From: Casp-actino8 sp964513215
GTDB taxonomy: Bacteria > Actinomycetota > Acidimicrobiia > Acidimicrobiales > Ilumatobacteraceae
DNA: 9,904 nucleotides
Assembly (NCBI GenBank): GCA_964513215.1
Contig: CAZELU010000061.1
Coordinates: forward strand, 1-9,904
Reading direction: 5' to 3'
Below the pieces are notes generated by a model. The model did no database searches. It was not told the origin of the DNA and worked only from the letters and a program-made list of their open reading frames with translations. Positions 1 through 6,427 of this stretch are shown here, piece after piece (within the stretch, counting starts at the first letter, position 1; every line of letters begins with the position of its first letter). A program made the position numbers and the translations under genes.

Positions 1-2
1 AT

Positions 3-77
3 TGGAGGCGATGCTGGGAATCGAACCCAGGTGGAGGGCTTTGCAGGCCCTTGCCTCAGCCACTCGGCCACATCGCC
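3..77 (-). tRNA. tRNA-Cys (GCA anticodon)
   Basis: Read on the minus strand, this folds as a complete cloverleaf. The 7-bp acceptor stem pairs GGCGATG (77-71) with CATCGCC (13-7). The D arm is GCC...GGC, and the anticodon stem AGGGC/GCCCT encloses the loop CTGCAAA. The T arm CTGGG/CCCAG encloses TTCGATT. The anticodon GCA lies at 44-42 and reads the Cys codons UGC and UGU. The discriminator base is T (position 6), the U73 that is the main identity element for cysteinyl-tRNA synthetase, which confirms the assignment. The 3' CCA is encoded at 5-3. A short variable region (CCAC) fits a class I tRNA. It is transcribed away from the neighbouring lipoprotein gene. Confidence 0.97.
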
Positions 78-78
78 A

Positions 79-97
79 CTCTCCGGAGACCGGAGAG
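79..97 (-). repeat. Perfect 8-bp inverted repeat abutting the tRNA-Cys 5' end
   Basis: CTCTCCGG (79-86) and CCGGAGAG (90-97) are perfect reverse complements separated by a 3-nt loop. The repeat lies one base upstream of the mature tRNA 5' end at 77. If transcription starts about 7 nt after the TAGGGT box at 110-105, the whole tRNA leader of about 21 nt would be this hairpin plus one base on each side. There is no U-run on either side, so it does not look like an intrinsic terminator. A role in tRNA precursor processing by RNase P is inference only. Confidence 0.6.
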
Positions 98-104
98 AGC
101 CGTC

Positions 105-110
105 ACCCTA
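105..110 (-). promoter_or_regulatory. Probable -10 box for tRNA-Cys
   Basis: The minus-strand hexamer TAGGGT (110 to 105) fits the actinobacterial TANNNT -10 pattern. It sits about 28 nt upstream of the mature tRNA 5' end, giving a predicted start near 98 and a leader of about 21 nt. I see no good -35 match upstream. The rest of the 78-178 gap holds the leader hairpin and the upstream region of the lipoprotein gene, and nothing else recognisable. Confidence 0.45.
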
Positions 111-166
111 CCGTCCGCGTGACGAGGAACCGCCGGAAGAACTCGCACGCCAGACCCCGTTTCTGC

Positions 167-172
167 GACATT
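167..172 (+). promoter_or_regulatory. Possible weak -10 box, leaderless start of the lipoprotein gene
   Basis: GACATT ends 7 nt before the A of the ATG at 179. That is the same offset as the clear TANNNT boxes elsewhere in the window, but here the first T is a G, so only the A and final T positions match. The start also lacks a usable Shine-Dalgarno: the only G-run, GGGG at 175-178, directly abuts the ATG. Confidence 0.25.
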
Positions 173-178
173 CTGGGG

Positions 179-1390
179 ATGCGTCGTCTCGCCCTCAGTC
201 TCGTTTCCGTCCTCGTTCTCGCGTCGTGTGGTGGCGACGGTGGCACCGAGCCAGCGCCTGAGTCCGCGGCTCCCGACTCATCGCAGCCCGCCACCACCGA
301 GGCTCCGGCCACTGAGGCACCCACCACCACGGTCGATCCGGTCGCGTTGGCCACCGCGTACGCCGAACCGGGCGAATTCCCCGTCGGCGTGACCACGCTT
401 CAATTGGCGGCGGGCAATCAGGTGGAGATCTGGTATCCGGCCGTCGCCGGATCGTCGGGAACCGAGTCGTACGACATGCGCAACTTCGTGCCCGAAGCCA
501 TCAAGAACTTGCTCACCGCCGACGTTCCGGCCGTGTTCGAGTACGCCGCCACTCGCGACGCCGACGTGGCCGATGGCCAGTTTCCGATCGTTCTGTTCTC
601 GCACGGATTCTCGGGCATGCGTCTGCAGAGCACGTTCCTCACCTCGCATCTCGCGAGTTGGGGAATGATCGTTGTCTCGACCGACCACTGGTCACGCGAC
701 TTGTTTCACGTATTGAGCGCACCAGTTGGCGATCGCGAATCGGCCGTTGGTGAACTGCTCGCCAGCCTCGACCTGATCATCGCTGAGGGCACGTCCACCA
801 GCAGCCGCTTCGCGGCTCGCATCGACGACACCCGAGTGATCGCCGTTGGCCACAGCGCTGGTGGCGGAACCATCCTCGGCGCGGCCGCCGACGAACGAGT
901 GGACGGGTACATCTCGCTCGCTTCGGGTGTGGGCATCGGCCGCGACACCAACACCACCGCACCACTCGAACTTCCGAACAAGCCGTCGTTCTTCATGGCC
1001 GGTGCGCTCGATGCCGTGACACCTCCCGACACCGTCACCCGGCCGGCGTACGAACAGGTGCCTGGCCCGAGTCGTCTCTGGGTGATCGACGGTGTGGGCC
1101 ACAACGGGTTCGACGATTTCTGCACCTTCGGTAACGGCACCGGAATCATCGGCGTCGCCGAGGCATCCGGACTCGGACCCCTGCTCGCGGCCCAGCCCCA
1201 GTTGAAGACCCTGGGTGAGGACGGCTGCCTGCCCCCGGCCGCACCCGTGGCCGACGCCTTCCCGATCATCCGCCACGCCGTGACGGCGCAGCTGCGCGCG
1301 TGGTTCGGTATCGATGCCAGCCCCGTGGGCCTCGGACCCGAAGTGGCCGGCGCGTATTCGCTCGCGGTGGAAATCACCGAGAAGGCCTGA
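179..1390 (+). CDS. Secreted lipoprotein alpha/beta hydrolase (dienelactone hydrolase / PAF-acetylhydrolase-like)
   Basis: Predicted 403-residue exported serine hydrolase anchored to the outer face of the membrane. The ATG at 179 is chosen because it gives an ideal lipoprotein signal peptide: MRR, a hydrophobic stretch, then lipobox LASC with the lipidated Cys at residue 17. The frame is open further left, but that part overlaps the tRNA and is not signal-like. Residues about 22-52 are a Pro/Thr/Ala/Glu-rich linker. The hydrolase domain follows: the oxyanion-hole segment HGFSG begins at His142, the nucleophile elbow GHSAGG has Ser226, the likely acid is Asp278 (GALDAVTPPD), and the catalytic His308 is in GVGHNG. 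The overall pattern resembles dienelactone-hydrolase, chlorophyllase and platelet-activating-factor acetylhydrolase-like esterases. The substrate is unknown; an ester or lipid is likely. The next gene lies 42 bp downstream on the same strand and could be co-transcribed. Confidence 0.85.
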   Translation: MRRLALSLVSVLVLASCGGDGGTEPAPESAAPDSSQPATTEAPATEAPTTTVDPVALATAYAEPGEFPVGVTTLQLAAGNQVEIWYPAVAGSSGTESYDMRNFVPEAIKNLLTADVPAVFEYAATRDADVADGQFPIVLFSHGFSGMRLQSTFLTSHLASWGMIVVSTDHWSRDLFHVLSAPVGDRESAVGELLASLDLIIAEGTSTSSRFAARIDDTRVIAVGHSAGGGTILGAAADERVDGYISLASGVGIGRDTNTTAPLELPNKPSFFMAGALDAVTPPDTVTRPAYEQVPGPSRLWVIDGVGHNGFDDFCTFGNGTGIIGVAEASGLGPLLAAQPQLKTLGEDGCLPPAAPVADAFPIIRHAVTAQLRAWFGIDASPVGLGPEVAGAYSLAVEITEKA

Positions 1391-1420
1391 CGAACTGCTC
1401 GCCATCACGCCACCGCGTGA

Positions 1421-1426
1421 GAACAT
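1421..1426 (+). promoter_or_regulatory. Possible weak -10 box before the amidohydrolase
   Basis: GAACAT ends 7 nt before the ATG at 1433, matching the leaderless geometry seen at four stronger sites, but with G in place of the first T. The 42-bp gap has no strong Shine-Dalgarno. If real, this would give the amidohydrolase its own leaderless transcript rather than relying on read-through from the lipoprotein gene. Confidence 0.22.
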
Positions 1427-1432
1427 GACCTC

Positions 1433-3109
1433 ATGGGAACTCAGCGATCGATCGTCCTGCGGGGTGGACTGCTCGTCGACGGAACCGGCGCACCGGGTCG
1501 TCTCGCCGACGTACTGATCGAGGGCGATCGCATCACGGCGATCGGGAACGGTCTCGTGGGTGACGACGTCATCGACGTGACCGGATTGGTGGTCGCTCCC
1601 GGGTTCATCGACATCCACACTCACTACGACGCTCAGGTGTTCTGGGACCCGGCGCTCAGTCCGTCGTGTTTCCACGGCGTCACCACCGTCGTTGCGGGCA
1701 ACTGCGGATTCTCCATCGCACCCACCAAGTCGTCCGATCGCGATCTCATCGTGCGCACGATGGAAAAGGTCGAAGACATGGAGCCGGCCACCCTGCACTC
1801 GGGAGTTCCGTGGGAGTTCGAGTCGTTCCCCGACTACCTCGAGGCCGTTCGACGCCGGGGCACGGTCCTCAACTACTCCGCGTACATCGGCCACACACCG
1901 TTGCGTGTTTTCGTGATGGGTGACGAAGCGGTCGGACGCGCGGCCACCGACGACGAGATCACGGCGATGGCCGCTCTCGTTCGCGAAGCCATGGACGCGG
2001 GAGCGGCCGGATTCGCGACCAGCTTTGCCGTCACTCACCGCGGAGCGGACGGCCAACCGATTCCGAGCCGGTGGGCCGACAAGCGCGAGATCTCAGCACT
2101 GTTCCGAGCCGTGGGCGACAGCGGCCGTGGAGTCATCGGCGTGAACGGCGGCGAAGGCCTCAGTTTCACCGACTGCTACGAGCTGCAACCGCAGTCGGGC
2201 GCACCGCTCACCTACACAGCCATCCTCACCACCAACACCGGAGCCCACCTGAAGGCGATGGAAATCCACCGGGCCGGAATCGAACGCGGCGCCGATGTGT
2301 GGCCACAGGTGTCGTGCCGCCCCCTGTCGTTCTCTCAGACGATGGTCGAGCCGTTCACGCTCAACACCAACCCGGTGTTCGCCGAACTCATGCCGAAGTC
2401 GATCGCCGAACGTCGTTCGGCCTACTCCGATCCGGCCTGGCGTCGTCGCGTGCGCGAAGCGTGGGATGCCGGCCAGGGCATCGTTCCGCGCTGGGACAGT
2501 TTCGAGATCATGGAAGCCCCGACGTCACCCGATCTGGTGGGTCGTCGTCTCACGGCGATCGCCGACGACATGAATGTCGATCCTTTCGATGCTCTGCTCG
2601 AGATCACTCTCCTCGAGAGCGACCTCCTGCTTCGCGTCAAGGCACTGCTGGCGAACGACGACGTCGACGGCATCGCCGTGCTCCTCAACTCCGATCACTG
2701 CACCCTCGGACTCTCCGACGCCGGGGCCCACGTGGGCCAATTGTGCGACGCCGTGTTGTCCACCGACTTGTTGGGCAACTGGGTGCGCGAACGACAGGCG
2801 CTCACTCTCGAGCAGGCCATCAACAAACTCACCAAGGTGCAGGCCGACCTGTTCGGATTCACTGACCGTGGCGTCTTGCGCGAGGGCGCCTACGCCGACG
2901 TCGTGGTGTTCGACCCGACCACCGTGGGCCCCGGCCCCATTCGACGTGTGCGCGACTTCCCGGCCGACGGCGAACGTCTCACCGCCGACCGCCCCAGCGG
3001 CATGGTCCACACTTTCGTGAACGGGCGCGCGGTCGTGCGCGACGGCGAGTTCGTGGACGCCAGCCTCGACGACCGACCGGGCCGACTCGTGTCTCCCAGT
3101 CGGCGCTGA
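1433..3109 (+). CDS. Amidohydrolase-superfamily protein, N-acyl-D-amino-acid deacylase type
   Basis: A 558-residue cytosolic metal-dependent hydrolase of the amidohydrolase 3 / D-aminoacylase group, which removes acyl groups from N-acyl-D-amino acids or related amides. An N-terminal beta-sandwich segment (VDGTGAPGRLADVLIEGDRI, from residue 15) leads into the barrel. Metal-binding HTH is at His62 and His64 (GFIDIHTHYD), and the family-typical GNCGFS motif carries Cys91, a bridging metal ligand in characterised D-aminoacylases. The late barrel Asp is Asp429 in LSDAGAH. The C-terminal sandwich segment (GAYADVVVFDP, about residues 486-496) is also typical. The length is somewhat above the roughly 480-540 residues usual for the family. 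The SHHK segment expected mid-barrel is not recognisable; the region near residues 262-275 reads AILTTNTGAH, so substrate and metal count are uncertain. It ends one base from the stop of the convergent P450 gene. Confidence 0.85.
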   Translation: MGTQRSIVLRGGLLVDGTGAPGRLADVLIEGDRITAIGNGLVGDDVIDVTGLVVAPGFIDIHTHYDAQVFWDPALSPSCFHGVTTVVAGNCGFSIAPTKSSDRDLIVRTMEKVEDMEPATLHSGVPWEFESFPDYLEAVRRRGTVLNYSAYIGHTPLRVFVMGDEAVGRAATDDEITAMAALVREAMDAGAAGFATSFAVTHRGADGQPIPSRWADKREISALFRAVGDSGRGVIGVNGGEGLSFTDCYELQPQSGAPLTYTAILTTNTGAHLKAMEIHRAGIERGADVWPQVSCRPLSFSQTMVEPFTLNTNPVFAELMPKSIAERRSAYSDPAWRRRVREAWDAGQGIVPRWDSFEIMEAPTSPDLVGRRLTAIADDMNVDPFDALLEITLLESDLLLRVKALLANDDVDGIAVLLNSDHCTLGLSDAGAHVGQLCDAVLSTDLLGNWVRERQALTLEQAINKLTKVQADLFGFTDRGVLREGAYADVVVFDPTTVGPGPIRRVRDFPADGERLTADRPSGMVHTFVNGRAVVRDGEFVDASLDDRPGRLVSPSRR

Positions 3110-3115
3110 CTCAGC
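3105..3115. repeat. Palindrome at the convergent stop-codon junction
   Basis: GCTGA-C-TCAGC is a perfect 5-bp inverted repeat centred on 3110, the single base between the stop codons of the amidohydrolase (TGA, 3107-3109) and the P450 (TCA on the plus strand, 3111-3113). Three of the five pairs are automatic because two TGA stops face each other; only the two flanking pairs are extra. There is no U-tract, so a terminator role is doubtful. Confidence 0.35.
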
Positions 3116-4367
3116 CCGCCGTCACCTCGTAGCGAATCGGCAAGGTCTTCAGGCCGCCGACGAAGATCGTCTTCATCCACTTCGGTTCACCGGCCAACTC
3201 GACGTGCTGCAGCCGCGGCAACAGTTCTTTGAAGAGAGCCTTGAGTTCCATGCGTGCGAGCATCGCGCCCAAGCAATAGTGCACACCGAAACCGAATGAC
3301 AGGTGCTTGTTGGGTGAGCGCCCCACGTCGAAGCGGAAAGGATCAGGGTGAGCATCTTCGTCGCGGTTGCCCGACGGATACGACAACAACACCGATTGAC
3401 CCTTCTTGATCGTCGTTCCCCGAACCTCGTAGTCCTCGGTCGCGGTGCGCATGAAGTGCTTCACCGGCGCGACCCAGCGGATCATTTCGTCGACTGCGGT
3501 GTTCATGAGCGATGGATCGCTCTTCAAGCGCTCCATCTGATCGGGGTTCTCCATCAGCGCCAGTAGGCCTCCCGCCATCGCCGATGCGGTGGTGTCGTGG
3601 CCAGCCGTGGCCGTGATCACGTAGTACGAGATCGTCTGCATGTCGGTGAGCGGTTGGCCATCGATCGTCGCGTTGGCCACCACTGAGGCCATGTCGTCGG
3701 TCGGAGTGGCGCGCCGATCCTGCGTCAACTTCGTGAAGTACACGAAGAAGTCCTGGATCACTTGGACGATCGCGGCCGGGTCGCTGTCGCGAGCCAGATC
3801 TTCGTCGAGCCCGCCGAACAACTCCTGGGTCAGTTTGAGCATGCGCGGATAGTCGGACTCGGGCAGACCGAGAATCGACAGGATCACGTTGAGCGGCATG
3901 AACATGGCGATGTCGCGCACGAAGTCGCACTGGTTGCCCATCTCGGCCATCTTGTCGACGTAACGCTTGGCGAATCCGGCCAAGACACCTTCCAACTTCG
4001 ACAGGTTCTTCGGCAGGAACCACTCGGCCGTCACGTTGCGAAGCTGCCGATGTTCGGGGTCGTCAACATGAATGAGCGTGCGCAACATGTCGCCGTTCTG
4101 CTGACGTCGCGCGTCATCCATGTCGGAGCCGAGAACCGGCCGGGGCTCGTTCAGGAAGATCTGGTGGCGAGCCTCGATGTCGAAGATGTCGGCCGACTTG
4201 GTGATCGCCCAGAAGGGGTTGAATCCCGGGCCCTCGACCCAGTGCACCGGACTCTCCTTGCGCAAGAGCGCACAGGCACGGTGGAAGTAATCCTCGTCGG
4301 CATAGGCGGCCGGATCGACGAAGACGTAACCGGCTTCTTCCACACTGCTCGGAACTCGGTCGGACAT
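3111..4367 (-). CDS. Cytochrome P450 (class I bacterial type)
   Basis: A 418-residue soluble heme monooxygenase that would insert one oxygen atom into an organic substrate, using electrons from a ferredoxin and reductase. Landmarks: I-helix AGHDTT at residues 255-260 with the oxygen-activating Thr259/Thr260 pair, K-helix ExxR at Glu294-Arg297, and heme loop FGFGVHYCLG with the thiolate ligand Cys365. No membrane segment is present, and the length is typical. The start is the ATG at 4367, preceded by AAAGGGGAG (4378-4370), a good Shine-Dalgarno although only 2 nt away. It diverges from a second P450 gene across 125 bp and converges with the amidohydrolase. General resemblance is to the actinobacterial lipid/steroid-oxidising P450s (CYP125/142 area), but I cannot assign a CYP family or substrate. 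No ferredoxin gene adjoins it. Confidence 0.93.
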   Translation of the reverse strand: MSDRVPSSVEEAGYVFVDPAAYADEDYFHRACALLRKESPVHWVEGPGFNPFWAITKSADIFDIEARHQIFLNEPRPVLGSDMDDARRQQNGDMLRTLIHVDDPEHRQLRNVTAEWFLPKNLSKLEGVLAGFAKRYVDKMAEMGNQCDFVRDIAMFMPLNVILSILGLPESDYPRMLKLTQELFGGLDEDLARDSDPAAIVQVIQDFFVYFTKLTQDRRATPTDDMASVVANATIDGQPLTDMQTISYYVITATAGHDTTASAMAGGLLALMENPDQMERLKSDPSLMNTAVDEMIRWVAPVKHFMRTATEDYEVRGTTIKKGQSVLLSYPSGNRDEDAHPDPFRFDVGRSPNKHLSFGFGVHYCLGAMLARMELKALFKELLPRLQHVELAGEPKWMKTIFVGGLKTLPIRYEVTAG

Positions 4368-4369
4368 GG

Positions 4370-4378
4370 CTCCCCTTT
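4370..4378 (-). promoter_or_regulatory. Shine-Dalgarno of the minus-strand P450
   Basis: AAAGGGGAG on the minus strand ends 2 nt before the ATG at 4367. The spacing is tighter than ideal, but it is the only purine-rich site and fixes the start. No TANNNT lies at the leaderless position here, so this gene probably has a 5' UTR. A weak candidate -10, CAGAAT, lies at 4409-4404. Confidence 0.5.
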
Positions 4379-4445
4379 CGACGCATCGGCGCTCGACCCG
4401 TCCATTCTGGCCGCCCGGCCCTCGGGCTGCGAAGAGCCGGAGGTC

Positions 4446-4465
4446 CCGAGCACGGCTGACCTCGG
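4446..4465. promoter_or_regulatory. Possible operator: interrupted palindrome between the divergent P450 genes
   Basis: CCGAG (4446-4450) and CTCGG (4461-4465) form an inverted repeat with a 10-bp spacer, just upstream of the -10 box of the plus-strand P450. A second overlapping pairing, CTCGGG (4421-4426) with CCCGAG (4445-4450), also exists. Such pseudo-palindromes are typical of dimeric regulators, but five- to six-base arms in G+C-rich DNA arise easily by chance and no regulator gene is nearby. Confidence 0.22.
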
Positions 4466-4480
4466 CCCTGACTCACTGAT

Positions 4481-4486
4481 TAGCGT
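4481..4486 (+). promoter_or_regulatory. -10 box, leaderless start of the plus-strand P450
   Basis: TAGCGT matches TANNNT and ends 7 nt before the A of the ATG at 4493, so the predicted transcript begins at or next to the start codon. There is no Shine-Dalgarno before this ATG, consistent with leaderless translation. A partial -35 match, CTGACC, lies at 4456-4461 with a long 19-nt spacer. Confidence 0.5.
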
Positions 4487-4492
4487 TCGTCC

Positions 4493-5743
4493 ATGGCCAC
4501 CGATTCCCCGGGCGAACCCGAACTCGACGACGAACTCGACTTTCGGGTCGCCCTCAATCGAGGCGGCCGCGGTCCGGCCGGCCACCCCACTCGACCGGAC
4601 ATCAGTCTGCTCGCACCCGACTTCTACGCCGACTTCGACGAATTGACCGCGTGGATGCGTCGCGAGGCTCCGCTGTACTGGGACGACGAGACCGGTATCT
4701 GGGGTGCGGCCAGCCACGAACTGGTGTCGATGATGAGCCGCGAGTGGCACACGTTCTGCTCGGGGAAGGGTTCACGACCCGAGAGTTCGGTGCCGTCGAT
4801 GATCAACTTCGACGCACCCGAGCACACCAAGCGGCGACGTCTCGTCGGCAACGGGTTCACACCGCGTCGTGTGGCCGACCACGAACCGTACCTACGCGCC
4901 AAGGTGACCGAGTTGATCGACGCCGTGATCGACCGCGGTGAGTGCGACGTAGTAGCCGACATCGCGACACCGCTCCCGATGTACATGATCGGCCAATTGA
5001 TGGGCCTTCCCGAAGAAGACCACCATCAGTTGCTCCACTGGTCCGATCTGTTCGCCACCGGCGGTGACGAGATCCGCGACGAAGTGGTGCAAGCGGTCAT
5101 CGACTGGAACACGTACATCATGCGCCACGTCGAAGAACGGCGGAACACCGATCGCCAGGACTTGGTGAGCCTGGTCGTGAACGCCGAGTGGGAGGGCGAA
5201 CACCTCACCGACGTCGACGTGATGTTCGAGACGATGCTGGTCCTGGTGGGTGGCGACGAGACGACCCGCCACGTGATCTCGGGTGGCGTGGCCGCCCTGC
5301 TGCAGCACCCCGATCAGTTGCGGCTCCTGCAGAGTGATCCGAGCCTCTTGCCGTCGGCCATCGAGGAGATGCTGCGCTGGGCCACTCCCGTGCGCAACAT
5401 GAACCGGACGGCGACCAAGGACGTCGACGTGGCCGGGATGACGATCCGCGAGGGCGACCGGGTCCTGCTGCTCTACCCGTCGGCCAACCGCGACGAGAAA
5501 GTGTTCGCGAATCCCTTCACTTTCGACATCACTCGCTCACCGAACGAGCACGTGGCGTTCGGTGCGTACGGTCGCCACCACTGCCTCGGTGCGCCACTCG
5601 CGCGACTCGAACTGCGCATCTTGTTCGAAGAGCTGCTCGCCCGCCTCGACCACATGCAGTTGGCCTCCGACGACATCCCGTGGCGGAGGGGCAACTTCGT
5701 GCTCGGACCGAACTCTGTCCCGATCACCTTCAGGGCGAAGTGA
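4493..5743 (+). CDS. Cytochrome P450, CYP142/CYP125-like clade
   Basis: A 416-residue soluble P450 monooxygenase. I-helix motif GGDETTRH (253-260) closely resembles the mycobacterial CYP142 group of cholesterol side-chain hydroxylases. ExxR is Glu292-Arg295, and the heme ligand is Cys364 in FGAYGRHHCLG. That Cys loop has one residue more between the conserved Phe and Gly than the usual FxxGxHxCxG; as I recall, CYP124 and CYP125 share this longer loop while CYP142 does not. The C-terminal half is clearly related to the divergently transcribed P450 (both carry SDPSL, RTAT, YPS-NRDE and RSPN blocks), but the N-terminal thirds differ, so they are distant paralogues rather than a recent duplication. 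The substrate may be a sterol, terpenoid or branched lipid; this is inferred from family resemblance only. It overlaps the DUF1330 gene tail-to-tail by 14 bp. Confidence 0.93.
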   Translation: MATDSPGEPELDDELDFRVALNRGGRGPAGHPTRPDISLLAPDFYADFDELTAWMRREAPLYWDDETGIWGAASHELVSMMSREWHTFCSGKGSRPESSVPSMINFDAPEHTKRRRLVGNGFTPRRVADHEPYLRAKVTELIDAVIDRGECDVVADIATPLPMYMIGQLMGLPEEDHHQLLHWSDLFATGGDEIRDEVVQAVIDWNTYIMRHVEERRNTDRQDLVSLVVNAEWEGEHLTDVDVMFETMLVLVGGDETTRHVISGGVAALLQHPDQLRLLQSDPSLLPSAIEEMLRWATPVRNMNRTATKDVDVAGMTIREGDRVLLLYPSANRDEKVFANPFTFDITRSPNEHVAFGAYGRHHCLGAPLARLELRILFEELLARLDHMQLASDDIPWRRGNFVLGPNSVPITFRAK

Positions 5744-6380
5744 GCAGATCGCTCCAGCGGTCGATTTCGGCCTGAGCAACCACGACCATCCGGTCACCAC
5801 CGCGAGCAAGGGCGGGAACTGACGGAACGTCGTCGTGCCACGACACCGTGAGGCTCGACCAGCGACGATCATCGTGGATGATCGTTCCTTCGATGACGAA
5901 CGCGGCTGCGCTGGTACTCGGTCGCACATCACGCGACGAAGCCGACAGATCGAACATCGCATAGCGGCCGGATGCGAGTGCCGAGTGTGGCGCAGCGGGC
6001 AAGGCTCCCACGATCACCGTGTAATCCATGCCCGCATCCTTGTGAACTCGCTTTTCTTTGAAGTCGGGGCGATCCTGCATCTCGATGAACGAGCGACGCG
6101 TCGGGTACTTCACGATGCCCATGCGATCCCATTCGCCTTCGGTCCCTTGCGCCACGACCTTGCCGTGGAACGCCACGTGCGCGCCGATCTTCTTCAACAC
6201 GTCGACCGGTGCGTACTTGTCGTCGGCTTCGATCCCTGAGATCTCTTCGCCGCCCACACCGCGATACTCCGCGACCGTCTTGTACTTCATGAAGTTGACC
6301 ATGTAGATCGGGCCGTCAGCGGCCGGATCGCGGCCAGCCAGATCGGCGGCGTAATCGAAGTCGATCTTGCCGAAGCGCAT
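5730..6380 (-). CDS. DUF1330-like protein with probable second ferredoxin-like domain
   Basis: A 216-residue cytosolic protein. Residues about 24-125 (YMVNFMKYK, then YAPVDVLKKIGAHVAFHGKV, then FIEMQDRPDF) resemble DUF1330, a small dimeric alpha-beta barrel family of ferredoxin-like fold and mostly unknown biochemical role. Family members are usually about 95-100 residues, so this is roughly double. Residues about 139-210 (YAMFDLS, GTIIHDDRRW, MVVVAQAEIDRW) look like a degenerate second copy, which would give an intramolecular barrel. The start at 6380 is supported by TACGTT ending 7 nt upstream (leaderless geometry). Its last 14 bp overlap the end of the convergent P450 gene. It lies back-to-back with the DinB-like gene across 47 bp. 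No catalytic residues can be assigned. Confidence 0.72.
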   Translation of the reverse strand: MRFGKIDFDYAADLAGRDPAADGPIYMVNFMKYKTVAEYRGVGGEEISGIEADDKYAPVDVLKKIGAHVAFHGKVVAQGTEGEWDRMGIVKYPTRRSFIEMQDRPDFKEKRVHKDAGMDYTVIVGALPAAPHSALASGRYAMFDLSASSRDVRPSTSAAAFVIEGTIIHDDRRWSSLTVSWHDDVPSVPALARGGDRMVVVAQAEIDRWSDLLTSP

Positions 6381-6386
6381 GGGCCG

Positions 6387-6392
6387 AACGTA
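6387..6392 (-). promoter_or_regulatory. -10 box, leaderless start of the DUF1330-like gene
   Basis: The minus-strand hexamer TACGTT (6392 to 6387) matches TANNNT and ends 7 nt before the ATG at 6380. No Shine-Dalgarno is present between it and the start codon (spacer CGGCCC). Confidence 0.5.
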
Positions 6393-6415
6393 TCAGAGCG
6401 CAGGTCGACCTCACC

Positions 6416-6421
6416 TATGGT
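6416..6421 (+). promoter_or_regulatory. -10 box, leaderless start of the DinB-like gene
   Basis: TATGGT matches TANNNT and ends 7 nt before the ATG at 6428; the spacer is TGGGCC with no Shine-Dalgarno. With the opposing box at 6392-6387, the two -10 elements of this divergent pair are only 23 bp apart, so their -35 regions must overlap. Confidence 0.5.
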
Positions 6422-6427
6422 TGGGCC

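Noticed and set aside
79..97. Intrinsic terminator between tRNA-Cys and the lipoprotein gene
   Set aside because: The hairpin is not followed by a T-run on either strand, and no gene reads into it from a direction that needs termination there; a leader hairpin explains its position better.
2..178. Upstream extension of the lipoprotein frame beginning at position 2
   Set aside because: It would translate through the tRNA-Cys gene and its promoter and would bury the lipoprotein signal peptide inside the protein.
692..2056. Long minus-strand open frame (454 codons) antisense to the lipoprotein and amidohydrolase genes
   Set aside because: Its translation has no recognisable domain and low-complexity Arg/Gly/Val-rich composition, while both plus-strand genes carry clear catalytic motifs. 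Long shadow frames are expected in G+C-rich DNA.
2071..2865. 264-codon plus-strand frame inside the amidohydrolase
   Set aside because: It is an Arg/His/Pro-rich out-of-frame shadow of the amidohydrolase with no domain.
3762..4646. Plus-strand open frame of 294 codons antisense to the minus-strand P450 and into the next gene
   Set aside because: It is the complement of a P450 with complete I-helix, ExxR and heme motifs, and it runs across the divergent promoter region; no domain is visible.
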